This document shows positions 1-11,610 of a DNA stretch of 64,000 nucleotides, in pieces. Under the pieces are notes generated by a model. The model saw only the letters and a program-made list of their open reading frames with translations. It was not told the origin of the DNA and did no database searches. The stretch is from NCBI GenBank assembly GCA_002105175.1, contig MCGE01000007.1, forward strand, positions 310,001 through 374,000, in the 5' to 3' direction. The DNA is from Absidia repens (taxonomy: Eukaryota; Mucoromycota; Mucoromycetes; Mucorales; Cunninghamellaceae). Position numbers and translations under genes: made by a program. Positions within the stretch are counted from its first letter, which is position 1. Each line of letters begins with the position of its first letter.

Positions 1-490
1 AAAAAGAAGAGGGGGACGTGCAAGAGTTGCTTTATATTTATATTCGTCGGAGTGCCCTCGATTTTTTTTTTGGGATTTTTTTTTCTGTGTGATTTCAAAT
101 TCAGTCACGCGCCTGTCTTTTTTTTTTTTTACAAGTCAAAAATTGGGAAAGAAGAAAACAAGTGGAATAATTTTTTTTTTCTCAGTCAATGGCTTCATTA
201 CCGTGGCGGAACGTGTTATAACGTGTTTTTTTCGTGGTCTTTATTTACAAAAGGAAGCAATATGGGTAAGGAAAAGTCAAGAGGTGGGCTGTCAGCGGCG
301 GAGTATAGAATGTCAAAGCGCGTCTTGGTGAGGGTGAGAGGTTTTTTTTTTTTTCATTTGCAAAAAATAGGAGACGAATGGAAAATCTCCGTCAGATATA
401 AAAAGAGGGTCACCAAATGATGGCCGACAAAGAAATTCTTTTTTCCTTTTTTTCCTTTTTTCTCACACACATACACATATATTATACAAA
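1..490. other. 5' flank of the histone H2B gene
   Basis: No gene is supported here. The stretch is made of T-runs (around 61-90, 120-130, 171-181 and 342-354) separated by mixed sequence. Open frames through it encode mainly phenylalanine and lysine runs and match no family I recognise, so I do not call them. It probably holds the H2B promoter. In many fungi H2B is divergent from H2A; an H2A gene would lie left of the window and cannot be seen. Confidence 0.6.
397..405 (+). promoter_or_regulatory. TATA box of histone H2B
   Basis: A TATAAAAAG element lies 86 bases before the H2B start codon and is followed by a pyrimidine-rich leader ending at the ATG. The spacing suits a strong, regulated polymerase II promoter such as that of a histone gene. 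Inferred from consensus only. Confidence 0.55.
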
Positions 491-850
491 ATGGCCCCCG
501 CTGGTAAAGCTCCTGCTAAGACTACTGAAAAGAAGACCAAGACTGACATCAAGAAGAGAAAGTCTTCCCGCAAGGAATCCTATGCCTCTTACATTTACAA
601 GGTGTTGAAGCAAGTCCATCCCGACACTGGTATCTCCAACAAGGCCATGTCCATCTTGAACTCCTTTGTCAACGATATCTTTGAACGTATTGCCTCTGAA
701 GCTTCCAAGTTGGCCGCTTACAACAAGCGTTCCACCATCTCTTCCCGTGAAATCCAAACCTCTGTCCGTCTTATCTTGCCCGGTGAATTGGCCAAGCACG
801 CCGTCTCTGAAGGTACCAAGGCTGTCACCAAGTACACCTCTTCCAAATAA
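491..850 (+). CDS. HTB1: Histone H2B
   Basis: Core histone that pairs with H2A in the nucleosome. The 119-residue protein is uninterrupted by introns and has the full H2B layout: a lysine-rich tail of about 26 residues, then the histone fold beginning near [19 protein letters not shown], the central [20 protein letters not shown] helix, and the C-terminal helix after [16 protein letters not shown]. The AVTKYTSSK terminus carries the lysine that is monoubiquitinated in other H2Bs (family knowledge). Codon use is strongly biased to GTC, ATC, AAG and GGT, as expected of a highly expressed gene. The start is the first ATG, at MAPAGKAP. An antisense frame over the same span is a shadow. Confidence 0.98.
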   Translation: MAPAGKAPAKTTEKKTKTDIKKRKSSRKESYASYIYKVLKQVHPDTGISNKAMSILNSFVNDIFERIASEASKLAAYNKRSTISSREIQTSVRLILPGELAKHAVSEGTKAVTKYTSSK

Positions 851-1140
851 ATGATTTCCCATTCCCCCTCAATCCCCTCTTCCATTTAGCCTTTTTTTTT
901 ATCACCCACCCATCCCCCTTTTATTGATGTTGCGCACCCTTTGCACATTTGTACAGAAACAAAAAACAATAGTCTTTTAGTTTTTTTTATCATTTATAGT
1001 CTTTGTGAATATCCCCTGACTTTTTATTTTTTTATTGATTTGATATAATAAAATAAAAATCTATAATACAAGCATGAATATACACTATTGGCTATTATTG
1101 ATTGCTATTATCTACTACTATGAAACAAAAGCTAACCTTT

Positions 1141-2118
1141 TCATTTGACCCCAAGGAATTTGACACCCATATTTTCATCTTCCGTTCCCTTGAATAGTTG
1201 AGCCATCCCACGTTTGACTAGTATTTGTAGAGCTACCAGCAGCACATCATGATCCATTTCATAAAAGTCTAAATAATCATCCATAGTTTAGTTTTCCTTT
1301 GGTCTGTATCGTGTTATTAGTTTTGTCTTACCTTGTCCTTCTGCAAGTTCTCCATGAGCGATTTCATACATGGTGACAATTGTATTGTTCAGCCCACATT
1401 GATTGACCTAACATTGTATTATGAATGAGGTCAGTCAAAGAGAGAATTCCCGTCCCTCCCCCCTTTTTCTTTTTACGTTACCCATTGTAGAATCAAATCG
1501 GCCCAGTCATCTGGTTTGCGCCAAAAGAGTAGAGCGTGAGTTTTCCCATTCCCCCATTTAGCCGTCCCTACACCGAAGAAAATCAAGCCAAGCCTTTAGA
1601 GTCAAGTCAATAATATCTTTATATGTATCTATATGCGTCTTACCTTGTTGAACCATAAATTCGATGATTTCCTGTAAAGTATCTAGAGATAAACGACCTA
1701 TAACAACAAGGAGGAGAAGAAGAAGAGTGATGACCACTGTTTAGTCACTATTTGCTCTTTCTTTTTTTCCTGCAGCCACGGCGTTCCATTTCCTTACGTT
1801 TGATACGAGTATTTTCAAAAAGAGGTGAGCCGCCAGGTACAGTGGCCTGATCAAGATTCAATGTGAATATCCGGTGATGACGTGCGTATCGTAGAATAAC
1901 ATCGGACCATTGAAGCGCTTGATTCTGCCAAGTGGTATCAGTAGGTTGTCGTCTAAAGAAAGGTTTTGTACGCAAAAGAAAAAAGAAAAGTAATAATAAT
2001 AATAATAATAAATGAATGTTCGTTCAGTGAAGGTGGATGACAGATATGATATCACTCACGTATAAAAAGGAGGGAAGTCGTGGATGGCAGGGAATTGATA
2101 ATCAGATGTTGAAGTCAT
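1141..2118 (-). CDS. VPS25: ESCRT-II subunit Vps25
   Basis: Component of the ESCRT-II complex, which sorts ubiquitinated cargo into multivesicular endosomes; Vps25 carries two winged-helix domains and contacts ESCRT-III Vps20. I read six exons on the minus strand. Exon 1 (start 2118) gives MTSTSDYQFPAIHDFPPFY; exon 2 gives RQPTDTTWQNQALQWSDVIL and continues to SPLFENTRIKR; later exons give LSLDTLQEIIEFMVQQG, AKWGNGKTHALLFWRKPDDW and NNTIVTMYEIAHGELAEGQG; the last ends GVKFLGVK. These blocks follow the family in order: the N-terminal PPF segment, SPLF, the W-R-P-W segment and the C-terminal GVKF. Every junction has GT-AG ends in a compatible phase. It is divergent from the uL15 gene, 550 bases away. 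Exon edges are by eye. Confidence 0.9.
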
Positions 2119-2668
2119 GAAAAGGATATAAGGGAAGAGCGAGCCCAGAAAAAAAAAAGGGAGAGGAACAAAGCCAGTTGCTGCTGTGGACGGCGTTCAA
2201 AATATATATTTTTTTTGATGCCACGTACAAATGCCCCAAATAAAATTTTGAGTGAAATCTTCCCGTCCAAAAAATCAATAGCATAAAATAGCTCAAAATT
2301 TTACTTTTTGCAAATAAATACTCTTTGTAAACTTCTAGACTTATTTTTGGAAAGGAAAAAATAGTCTCCAAGCCTGTCTCAGAAAAATTCTGGGTCGAAT
2401 CTTGACTTGTAAATCAGGAAAAGCTGGAGTTCGCTTCAATTGTATACATGCAACCCAGTTCCGTATATTTTTCCTTAGAAATGATTGCATATAGTAGACA
2501 GAGCAAAAAAAAAAATAAATATAATCAATGCTGAGAAGTTTTATATGCGGTCAATTAGCATTATTTTATTACGATCTATGGTGCTATATTTGAAATCCCG
2601 CCCAGTTGCTTAAACTAGGCATTTCTGTAATAATTTTTTTCCCCTTCTCTTTAAACTAGTGTTCAGTC
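2119..2668. promoter_or_regulatory. Shared flank between divergent VPS25 and uL15 genes
   Basis: The 550 bases between the two start codons hold no supported gene. About 80 bases before the uL15 start is the motif TTTGAAATCCCGCCCA (2587-2602), and just before the ATG a pyrimidine tract. The same AATCCCGCC motif starts each copy of the dispersed repeat described elsewhere. A role as a promoter element is an inference. Confidence 0.4.
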
Positions 2669-3551
2669 ATGGTAAGTAACATCCATCCATCCATTTATCC
2701 ATCCATCCATCCTAACTTTTTCTTTGTCGATTTAGCCTACTAGATTACACCACAACAGAAAGAAGCGTGGACACGTATCAGCCGGTCACGGTCGTGTTGG
2801 TATGTTCAAAAAAAAAAAAGAAAGCATTAAAGATCGATTAGCAAATTCCATTCACTCGACCCTCCCCCGAATAAAACAGCCAATCGCATCATTTATGAGG
2901 AATAAAAAAAACCAGGAAGATCGTGATGCTCATTTCGTCTTTTTTTTTTTTTTTTTTTGTGTTAACTAGGTAAGCACCGCAAGCATCCTGGTGGTCGTGG
3001 TCTTGCTGGTGGTCAACATCATCATCGTATCAATATGGATAAGTACCATCCTGGTTACTTCGGTAAGGTCGGTATGCGTACCTTCCACTTGAAGAAGAAC
3101 ACCAAGTGGCGCCCTGTTGTCAACTTGGATCAAATCTGGACTTTGGCCGGTGAAGGTGTCCGTGAACAATACAAGAACACCGAAAAGGTCCCTGTTGTCG
3201 ATGCTCTTCAAAACGTAAGTGGAGAAAGGAATGATATATATTGTTATTTAGTTTTGCAGATATAGAGAAGAGGGATTGGTGGTTTTTCTTTGCGGGTGAG
3301 TGTATATGATATGAATCAACTCACCGTTTATCTATTTTTTTTTCAAATAGGGTTACGGTAAGGTCTTGGCCAAGGGTCGTGTTGCTCAACCTGTCATTGT
3401 CCGCACTCGATTCGTGTCTCGTCGTGCCGAAGAAAAGATCAAGGCTGCTGGTGGTGGTAAGTACACGATATTTGAAATTGGTTAATTTTTCTTTGGCATA
3501 CTGACTTCTTCTCTTTTCTCCGCCTCCTTAGTTGTTGAACTCATTGCTTAA
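2669..3551 (+). CDS. RPL28: 60S ribosomal protein uL15 (yeast L28, human L27a)
   Basis: Large-subunit ribosomal protein. Exon 1 is only the start codon, ATG followed directly by GTAAGT, a common arrangement in fungal ribosomal protein genes. Exon 2 gives [20 protein letters not shown]; exon 3 continues [20 protein letters not shown] and [20 protein letters not shown]; exon 4 gives [20 protein letters not shown]; exon 5 is just the terminal VVELIA. The protein is about 149 residues, normal for the family, and the [16 protein letters not shown] basic loop is intact. Five exons with GT-AG introns; the second intron ends in an 18-base T-run. Codon bias is typical of highly expressed genes. Confidence 0.95.
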
Positions 3552-3699
3552 ACAATAGAATTCACCTTCCCACTGTTATCCACTTTATTATTTTACTTTT
3601 TTTAATAAAGAATCTGTTTTGGAAATAACCAAAAGCAACAACTATGGCATGATTGTTTGATGTGTGTGCGAGTTTAGAGACAGACCAAAAAAAAAGGCC

Positions 3700-5000
3700 A
3701 CTGAAGATTTTGAAATCCCGCACACGTGAAATATTTATTTACTTCCAAATTTTTTCCCCTCCTTCTGTTTCTTTTGTTTTTATTTTTCTTCACCATTTGA
3801 CTTTTTTGAGGTTATTTTGGACTTAGATTAGTGTCAGGACTAGTTTAGAAGGGATTTCAGCTCAGGGATTACATCATGCATGGGGAAACCCTTTCATTTT
3901 GGATCCAGGATTTTGAACCACTATCAATTTGGCTTTTTGGAGCTTTCATTAGCTTAGTTTAGTCTTAGTTAATTAATCATAGTTTGCATCTACAATCCGA
4001 ATAAAATATATCTTCTTTTTACCTGCTTCAATGAAAAAATGTCCCAATGATCTCGTCATATCCTGTGCAATGAATCTCTTTTAACCATCGCAAGTTTAGA
4101 TTAATGGTAGCAGTTGCTGACTGTGCTTCCATAGAAGACTTTCTCGTGCCTTGTATTATATATAACTCTACATTATTTTAACCTCTATTTTAAAAATGTT
4201 CCTTTAGGTTCTTGTTGACCGTTCCTCCATCCACCCATTAGCTTCCCTCATGCTTCCTCCAATAGATCTTACCATTACCACTGACTCCCTTGTTACAATG
4301 AACCCTTCTCCTTTAGCTTTAGTATCTGCCAATATGCTTCAATAAAATATACATTTTTATTAACCATTGTACGACTCTTCGTATACTGGATAACATGCCC
4401 ATTTTAGTAGTGTATGAGCGTCTTACTAAATACTGCTTTCTAGTTCACCACATAAAGGAAGCTAGGTTGTACTGCGCGTGTAGCCTTGGCTATATTTCAT
4501 TTTGCTCTGTTTTCTAGCTTATTTATGATTAATTGCGTCAGCACTCAGAGACCTACTGGTTGATAAACAGCTCTAGGTCACTTGTTATGAAATGGGATCG
4601 TATTCTCGCTCTACCATTCATATTAATTATACGCATGAATTGATTATGTTGGATCAAACGTTCGCTTTTTCTTTCTTACAAAGTGCTTAATAAAAAACAG
4701 TCTCATTATCCTCCTTCAATCTTGTACAAAAGATCCCTTTTACTTGCTGTAATAGATGATCTGTAGCTTAATAGATCTCTGTTTGCCATGTATTCCTTTT
4801 ATTCTTTATAATGATTTGTGCAATAGAACCCCTTTTTATCGTAGACATTTTAGAATAGTTTCGAGTACCCGTCATATTTCCCGTTCTTCCGATACTCCTC
4901 TAATCACCCTCATGCCTTGTGCAATTAGCCCCATGCTGTCAGCACCCTTTAGAGTTTAAATATGTCCTTTTTATCTATGGCAATGAGATTATGGTTAACG
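3700..5000 (+). repeat. Dispersed repeat, copy A
   Basis: First of five related copies. It opens with AAATCCCGCACACGTGAA (CACGTG at 3723), then a T/C-rich tract, then the conserved core 3826-3910 including GTGTCAGGACTAGTTTAGAA and GGGGAAACCCTTTCATTTTG, then AATAAA at 4000. Downstream, weaker modules recur: variants of CTTGTACAATAGATCCCTTT and of CTTCAATAAAA, out to about 5.0 kb. No open reading frame is shared between copies. The right boundary is uncertain. It could be a non-autonomous mobile element or a family of non-coding transcription units. Confidence 0.75.
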
Positions 5001-5465
5001 AAATGCATGGTTGCCGTTGAGTAATATATTTGCGGGGTGAATGCATGTGTGTAGTTTAGCTGTTGTTATACATATATATATAGAAAACGTGGGGGATGGT
5101 TGATGAAGTATAGAGCATTTTATGGTATAGGTTTATTAGGAAGGCGATATAAACTAATAACAAAACATGATGATAACAATTGTAGGTTGCAATAGCATAT
5201 GAGAAGATGATATTTATTAAGAGAATGTGTGTACAAATTGGGGAAATCTAGGATTACTCTCAGCATGTATATGTACATGTGGATGTATATATATAGCATA
5301 GGGGAAGCTAATAACATAATAAGTAATTATTTGGGATGGGGATGGGGGGATATTTGACAAATGCGTGATAAAAAAAAAAGTAAAAATGGAGATACTAATC
5401 TTGCCTGGTCGGCTCATCGTCATCACTTGATAGTTCTATAAATATATAAATATGTATAAGTTTGT
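5001..5465. other. 3' flank of the RING gene
   Basis: AT-rich sequence with no supported gene. It lies downstream of the minus-strand RING gene stop and probably contains its 3' untranslated region and poly(A) site. Confidence 0.4.
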
Positions 5466-7253
5466 TTAGTTTTCATTCGCGTTATCAAATCCCTTTGCTC
5501 CGTTTTTCTTACCAATCACATGCTGAGACATTGCATTTCTTGTGGTTGCCCTAATAAAGTATAGAAAACGATGTCAGAAAAAAAAAAAAACGATACGTAA
5601 TACAGAATAACTGTTTTTTTTTTTGTGGACATACTTTGATATCGGGTTGGTTGCGGTCCATACGATTTGCATATTGTCGGTGTCGTCAGAATCAACAAAT
5701 GGTGATATCAGTTGTTGCCATGATTCATCATTGATGTGCTGAGTTCCTGTGTCGCGTATTAATACGAATTCAGATGGTGAAGGTTGTGTCCTAGTGTTAT
5801 AAAGTATTGAGTTACTTTAGAATCACGTCATCTCTTTTTTGATCTTCTTAATTTATTATATATGTAATCAACTTACATGGAGGGTCCAGTATGTTCAGAT
5901 ACGTTCATTTGGTCTACCCCAGTACTTCCTTGTGAGCTGCTTCCACTGCCACTGCTGCTTGATGATTGTTCATTTTGTTGGGTATATGTTGATGTATGTA
6001 CGTTATAGGGTCTAAAAGCGTCATTTCGGTTAGTATTTGCCACAATTACAGAAAGGGAGAGGGAGGGATTTCAATCACTTACGTCAATGCCGTTACTAAA
6101 AGAGCATCATCCTCATCAGCGGTATCGTCTCCAGAATCAATGTCTATTGCAGGTTGCTTGTCAAGTTTCTTTGCACTATATAAAACACAATCAGTCCTCG
6201 GTTTCCCCATTTTTTTTTTTTTGAATGTATTTCTTGACTTACCTCGAAGCATCACCTGTCCTTGATGAGGATCGTTTCCTTTTGGTTCGGCTGGAGGAGT
6301 CCAAAGCGGTTGTATCAGTTTCACCATCCTAGTTTTGAAATAAAAAGAAGAATGTTGAGGAGGGGTGGGCGTCGCATATCGTGGTTGCATTGCATAGTTG
6401 GTGCCTTACTCGATTGCTGCTACACCTTTTCCTTTTTTTTAAGTGTTGAATGCGTTGATATGATCGATCCAATTGATTTTGTTTGTTTTCGAGCTCTCTA
6501 TATATAAAACGACGACCAAAAAACTCTATCATCAATGACTGAAACGGCTGACATCAATGCCTTTGCTGCTCCTTTTCGAAAACTTACGTTACGAGGTACT
6601 GCTGACGTTCTGAAAGAGCCATCAATCGAATGGTCAGTTGATCTCTTGGTAGTGATTTCCAATCTTGCATCCTAGTATGTAATTCACGAGTAGAGAGCCG
6701 AGTTTCCAGGTCAAGTACCCTAAATGAGAGAGAGTAAATGAGACCTTCGTTCCCTTGTTCCCTAGTTGACTAGTTACCCTTTGATGTTTTGATAAGCACT
6801 GATTTTGTTGGCATGCTGACGTTTTTCTTTCTCGAATTGCTGCCTTTCACTTTTGAGCTTCTGCAAGGTTGTCTGGAGCTGGTTTCGTAGCTGGTTACAC
6901 TGGTCTCTAAACTGATCTTGAGAGATCGCATTGGATGAGAGTGCTGCAGTATCTTGTAAACCTGTGAGTCCTTTGCCTTGTCCTGTCATTTCCAGAAACA
7001 GCGGAATTAATGGTGTATGACGTCGCTGTGTTGTCGATTTTTTGCATAGTGGGCATTGAGGTCGGTTGGCTACCCAAGGAGAGATACTATAAAGGCAAAA
7101 GGCAAAAGAATGAGTATGTGAGAAGACGGGAGAGAACAACCCAGACAAACCAGATTTCCTGTCTTACCAATCATGATGAAAGACATGACCACATACAAGA
7201 GCAGTTATTGGTCCAGTATCCAGAGAATCGAGGCACACGATGCAGTTCGTCAT
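5466..7253 (-). CDS. RING-H2 coiled-coil protein, TRAIP-like E3 ubiquitin ligase
   Basis: Exon 1 starts at 7253 (MTNCIVCLDSLDTGPITALV) and joins exon 2 to give C4-x2-C7-x13-C21-x-H23-x2-H26-x2-C29-x10-C40-x2-C43, a complete C3H2C3 RING that should bind E2 enzymes. It is followed by a Q/K/E-rich stretch (QCNQLRNQLQTTLQKLKSER) predicted to be a coiled coil, a further helical exon (DLETRLSTRELHTRMQDWKS), a third helical exon (ELENKQNQLDRSYQRIQ), then a basic segment TKRKRSSSRTG resembling a nuclear signal and an acidic DIDSGDDTADEDD. The last exon ends SQHVIGKKNGAKGFDNANEN. An N-terminal RING-H2 followed by coiled coils is the plan of TRAIP/NOPO, nuclear ligases of the DNA-damage and replication response. 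The RING is certain; the TRAIP assignment is inference. At least seven exons. Confidence 0.75.
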
Positions 7254-9596
7254 TTGGTATATTGAATTTTTTCTTTAGAAAGCGAGTAAATAAATAAAAA
7301 AAAACCAGAAAAAATAATAAACGACTATGACTGGATACAGCTTCCGTGCGTCGAGCGGAAGTTAAAAATGATCATCCAAGACAATACCAGTCTGTTGATA
7401 CTTTTGTGCCTAAGACCATTAATGATCGTATTATTCATATGGTTCCATGAATAAGACGGTAATAAAAAATATCATACATAGAATTGCAGCCATTATCTTT
7501 CCCTTTGATTAATGAAGTCGCTGCCGTGGTTCATTGTTTGTCATGCAGCAAAAAAACTACTGCCAAAAAATAATTGACTTCATTGTGACTCCGCTCTTCT
7601 TGTTCCTCTCCTTTTTCTAAGACAACATCGATCTTCTTGACGACAAGTCAAAGTCCAAAAAAAAAAAGAACATGAAATTAATTGTACAACTCTCCTACTT
7701 GATATAATTTGATGCTACCGTGCATACCGATATAGCAACCCAACGCAACAACAGATACCTTTATGCCATCTGTGAGTACCTCAGACGCTATTCTCCCTTT
7801 CTTCTAAACTAAACTATATATATATCTCACATCAGTTTGCAAGACGCACCCCTCTTCCTATCCAATAATATACTATTGTAACTGATGTATACTTTTTATT
7901 TTATTACTGCTGTAGGTCTATCGCTTCCAGAGTTAGTAGCCGGAAGTAAAGAGATCCCCACCACCTTCATATATATTTGTCATTGTACACTCCATTAATA
8001 TCCACCTACTATTTCCTTTAGCGTACTGTCTATTAAACAATTGTATTACAATCGGAAATAGCCGCGACCTGTATCATGTTATTAGCACAGCCATCAACCA
8101 TCAATTGCCATTACAGTAACAGCACACATACCAGCACCAATAAAACAATATCATGTCCCAAAGAAATGGTAATGTCATTTGTTTTGGCAACGAGGTGTCC
8201 ACTGTGGATGATACAATCCCGCTGTCATGATCGATAGGCGATATTATTTTGACATACGACAACTCACACTGACGGACATATAGTGATGATCCACACATTG
8301 GACCTTATTTTGACGGCAGCACCCCCCCCTCTGAAAAAAATGACCCTGCAATTCATTGTACGACCTAGGTTTATATGCGTGTGAATGGTGGCAAAAAGCA
8401 CACAAATGCAACACAATCACTCAGCATCAATAACACTGACACTCCTCCTTCTCCTTAGACTCATGCTTTCTATCACTCCTCTCATCATTCAAGATCCACT
8501 TTTGGTTGCGTACAGGAGACCTGATTTATCAGTTTGCTGTTTTCTTTGTTTTTTTTTTTTTTTTTTTTTTTTTGACTGTCTAAAGATTATCACTTCTGAT
8601 TTGGCTCCTCGCGTCCTGTCTGAGTCGATACAAAGATGTGATGTGATCGCCCGCTGATATCCAAATATTTTTAATTTTTTATTTTGTGCCTTTCGCTCTT
8701 TAGGCCCGACACAACAACAACAATCACCATAAAAAACGTTGCACCGATGATGCCACCTTTTGCATCACTTGCATCAATCGGATCTCTCAGCTTACAGCAA
8801 TACAAATATCATTATTATTGGAAATAAGAAAACAGCCGGTAGATTGTATCTAGTTTTTTTTTTTTTTTTTTTTTTTAGTTTTAATAGTTGGTAGAGTCCC
8901 TCCCCCCATTTCCTTATCTACCGCTTCTTAGTGTACGCATCTTTTGATTCTTTGATATCTTGATTACCCCATAGTTTATTCTTAATAAAATGTTATTCTG
9001 TTATGCCTTCATATTTCTTTTATATGTGTGTTTATGTTATACGGACAGTAGGATTGACTGATGATATGGTGACTTGTCCCCCCCCCTAGAATAGGCAGAA
9101 ACACAAACCTCCCCTCCCCTCCTTTGCTTTGCACATAAAAAGGGAGATGTGACAATTTTTTTTTTAGTATGTGTTGTGACTACTCTAATATAGTAATGTC
9201 AAGCAGCTTACTCATCCTTATCAGATCCACGTATTATACAATCCAGTAAAATAACATAGATTACCCTCGTCACATTACTCGTTAAAAAAAACATTTATTG
9301 TCTTTTTTTAGGTGCAGCAATAGTTACCCGTTTTGTTTGTTACCAAAGACGTACTATGCCTTGTTCTCATTGGCCTATGAAAAATCTTTTGTCACTCGGA
9401 CATTTGAATCCCCGTTTGACAACTTTCAACCAATAAAAATACCCAGTAAACCTTTTTCTTTCTTATATTTCTTCCCTTCTTTTTCTCCTCAACTTTTTTA
9501 ATATTACAATTACTTTTTTATTTTAGTGAACTTTTTTTTTTTTTTTTTTTACCTTCCCTCCCTTTTCACTTTTTTTTTTTATTCTGTCTTTTAATT
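7254..9596. other. Long gene-poor interval
   Basis: About 2.3 kb between the RING gene and the HPP gene with nothing I can support as coding. It holds several homopolymer runs (T near 8550-8573 and 8855-8876), a C-run near 8323, and short frames dominated by F/L/S that match nothing. AATAAA-like signals and a few splice-like sites occur (for example ATGCCATCTGTGAGT at 7767), but joined frames stop at once. It may hold an untranslated transcript and the HPP promoter. Confidence 0.4.
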
Positions 9597-10695
9597 ATGT
9601 TGAATCCAAGTTTGGCTAGTTTACCCACATTCTTATCCAGATGGCTAGGCTACCGAGATCCATCTCAACCATTAAAAAATCACAAAACTTGGCGGATCTG
9701 TATCTGGTCATTTATTGGTGCTTGGTTAGGTATTGCTGTACTGGAAATCATTGGCACTTATAGTCCTCAACTTCATGAATACCATTCTCCTTTGGTCATT
9801 GCTAGTTTTGTAAGGATCTAAGAATTATCCATTTTTTCTGTGTATTTGTGTGTGTGTGTGTGTGTGTGCGTGCGCTTAGTACAAATAAAGAAAAAATATG
9901 ACAGCAAAATGCACTGACACTTCTTTTTTTTCTGTTCTTTTTCTTTTTTTTTAGGGTGCATCTGCGGTTTTACTGTACGGATCCATTGACGCGCCATTAT
10001 CTCAACCACGCAATGCCTTTTTCGGCCACATTTTCGGTGCCTTGGTGGGCGTGATCATCAATAAGCTTTTTACGCAGGTACCGACTCACTGGAGCTCAGC
10101 CGAACAACAAGTGATTGTGCAGTGGGTGGCGGGCTCGACGGCGGTGGCGCTCGCTATTGTGGTCATGCAACTGACCGTCACTGTACATCCTCCGGGTGGT
10201 GCTACGGCTTTGATTGCAACGGTGGATGACAAGGTGATTGCCATGGGCTGGTACTATATTGGAGTGGTTGCCATGTCTGCTTGTATTCAAATCGTCATGG
10301 CCTGCTTGGTCAACAATATCGATCGCAAGTATCCTTCTTATTGGTGGCGCCCCGCTTCTTTACCTTTGAAAATCGATCTAGGCAATTTATCCACCGCTTT
10401 ACCCTCCCCTTCCTCCCATCATCATCATCAACACAACAAAGCAGATGGCTCTTCTTCTCCAACACATAGCCAGAACGAAGAGGAAATTGTCGTCGATATG
10501 GATGGTGATACCGCTACAACACACGCTTCAATTTATGAAGGAAATGAACCCAAATCACCCATCAACAACAATGCTATTCTACTGGATCCTACACAACCTC
10601 TTCACATTCCGGACAATCTGCTCGATGCTAATGATATCGCTACACTCAAGGCTATTCATCAGAAATTGACTGACCTGGTGGCAAAATCAGATTAG
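9597..10695 (+). CDS. HPP-family integral membrane protein
   Basis: Two exons (9597-9809 and 9955-10695) joined at GCTAGTTTT/GGTGCATCT give about 317 residues. The N-terminal 200 residues contain several hydrophobic spans (IWSFIGAWLGIAVLEIIG; SAVLLYGSIDAPLSQPRNAF; FGALVGVII; VAGSTAVALAIVVMQLTVTV) and the signature VHPPGGATAL that names the HPP family. The rest is a hydrophilic, histidine- and acid-rich tail likely to be cytosolic. HPP proteins are four- to five-helix membrane proteins; a plant member has been linked to nitrite transport into plastids, but the substrate in fungi is not established, so no transport function is assigned. The single intron contains a (TG)n run. Confidence 0.9.
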
Positions 10696-11610
10696 TATCT
10701 CCTCCCCCCTCCCTTTAGATTACTTACATTACCTCACCTTGCTTGATTTACTTTCTACTTTTTATTACTATTATTTACTTTACATCGTTTTTTTTTATCA
10801 GATACCATCCACTGCATAATGACACTAGAATAAACCAATTGTTGCATGTTGCTTCAATTTTTGATTTCGACCTCTCTCTGTTTTGCTTGCTCTCTTTTTT
10901 TTTTTTTTTTTTTTGGAGGGGGGATGACAATACTTGGTGATGATGAATCAATAATGCAAAATTTGGGACTTTTTAAGGATCGCTTGATTGATTGATGGCT
11001 GGGAGCACAAAAGGAGCAATTACCTTGTTGACGCTGTGGATGGTGCTTGCTCCTGGATCAACAAAAGGTAAATAAATCTACCGGGATTCAAAAATGGGGA
11101 TGAAAAATATTTTTTTATTGAAGAGTCTTGGCAGTGTGTCGTGTGTTACTTGCTTGACTCATCCTTCTCTCTTGAATTGGCTGACCTTTTTTTTTTTTTT
11201 TTTTTTTCTACCTTGATGATGCAGGGTTTGTCTTGTCCGTTGTATCGTATCTGATTCCTTCCTTCCTTTTTGCCAGTCTCTTGTATTAGTTGTGTCCTTC
11301 ATGTTATATGTAAGTTTTAAGTTTTGTGTTTTTATTTATTTACCCTTCCCGTCTTTTTTGTTGACCTGTGTATGTTTGCTTTCTATTTATGCAAGGCACG
11401 CCAATGATTATACTTATATATACGGGGAATAATACCAAGTTTGGACCTTTTTTTTATTGATTGTCTCATGCTTATTTTTAGTAGTAAAAAAAAAAAAAAA
11501 AAAAAAACTCAGCAAAGGAAATTCAAATAAAATACCTCAATTTGGCTTTTTTTTCTTTCTCTTTCTTTCCGTTTTCCCTCTTTTTATTAGTACTCAAGAA
11601 AAACCTTACC
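10696..11610. other. Interval between HPP and WW-domain genes
   Basis: About 900 bases with three long T-runs (near 10897-10914, 11187-11207) and an A-run at 11486-11507. One possible tiny two-exon gene is described separately. Otherwise I see only AT-rich flank. Confidence 0.4.
10995..11289 (+). CDS. Possible tiny two-exon membrane peptide (uncertain)
   Basis: Joining ATG 10995-11067 to 11225-11289 across a GTAAAT...GCAG intron of 157 bases gives 45 residues: MAGSTKGAITLLTLWMVLAP, then GSTKG, then FVLSVVSYLIPSFLFASLLY and a stop. The product would have two hydrophobic stretches with a short loop, the shape of a small membrane-complex subunit. I recognise no family. The alternative is that this is only the 3' flank of the HPP gene. 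Nothing but splice consensus, phase and composition supports it. Confidence 0.2.

Noticed and set aside
52..420. Open frames upstream of H2B
   Set aside because: They consist largely of Phe and Lys runs from T/A tracts and have no family resemblance.
482..862. Long antisense frame over histone H2B
   Set aside because: It is an exact shadow of a highly biased coding sequence and resembles no protein.
8385..8657. Plus-strand frame in the gene-poor interval
   Set aside because: A Phe run from a 23-base T tract accounts for much of it; no motif and no splice partners.
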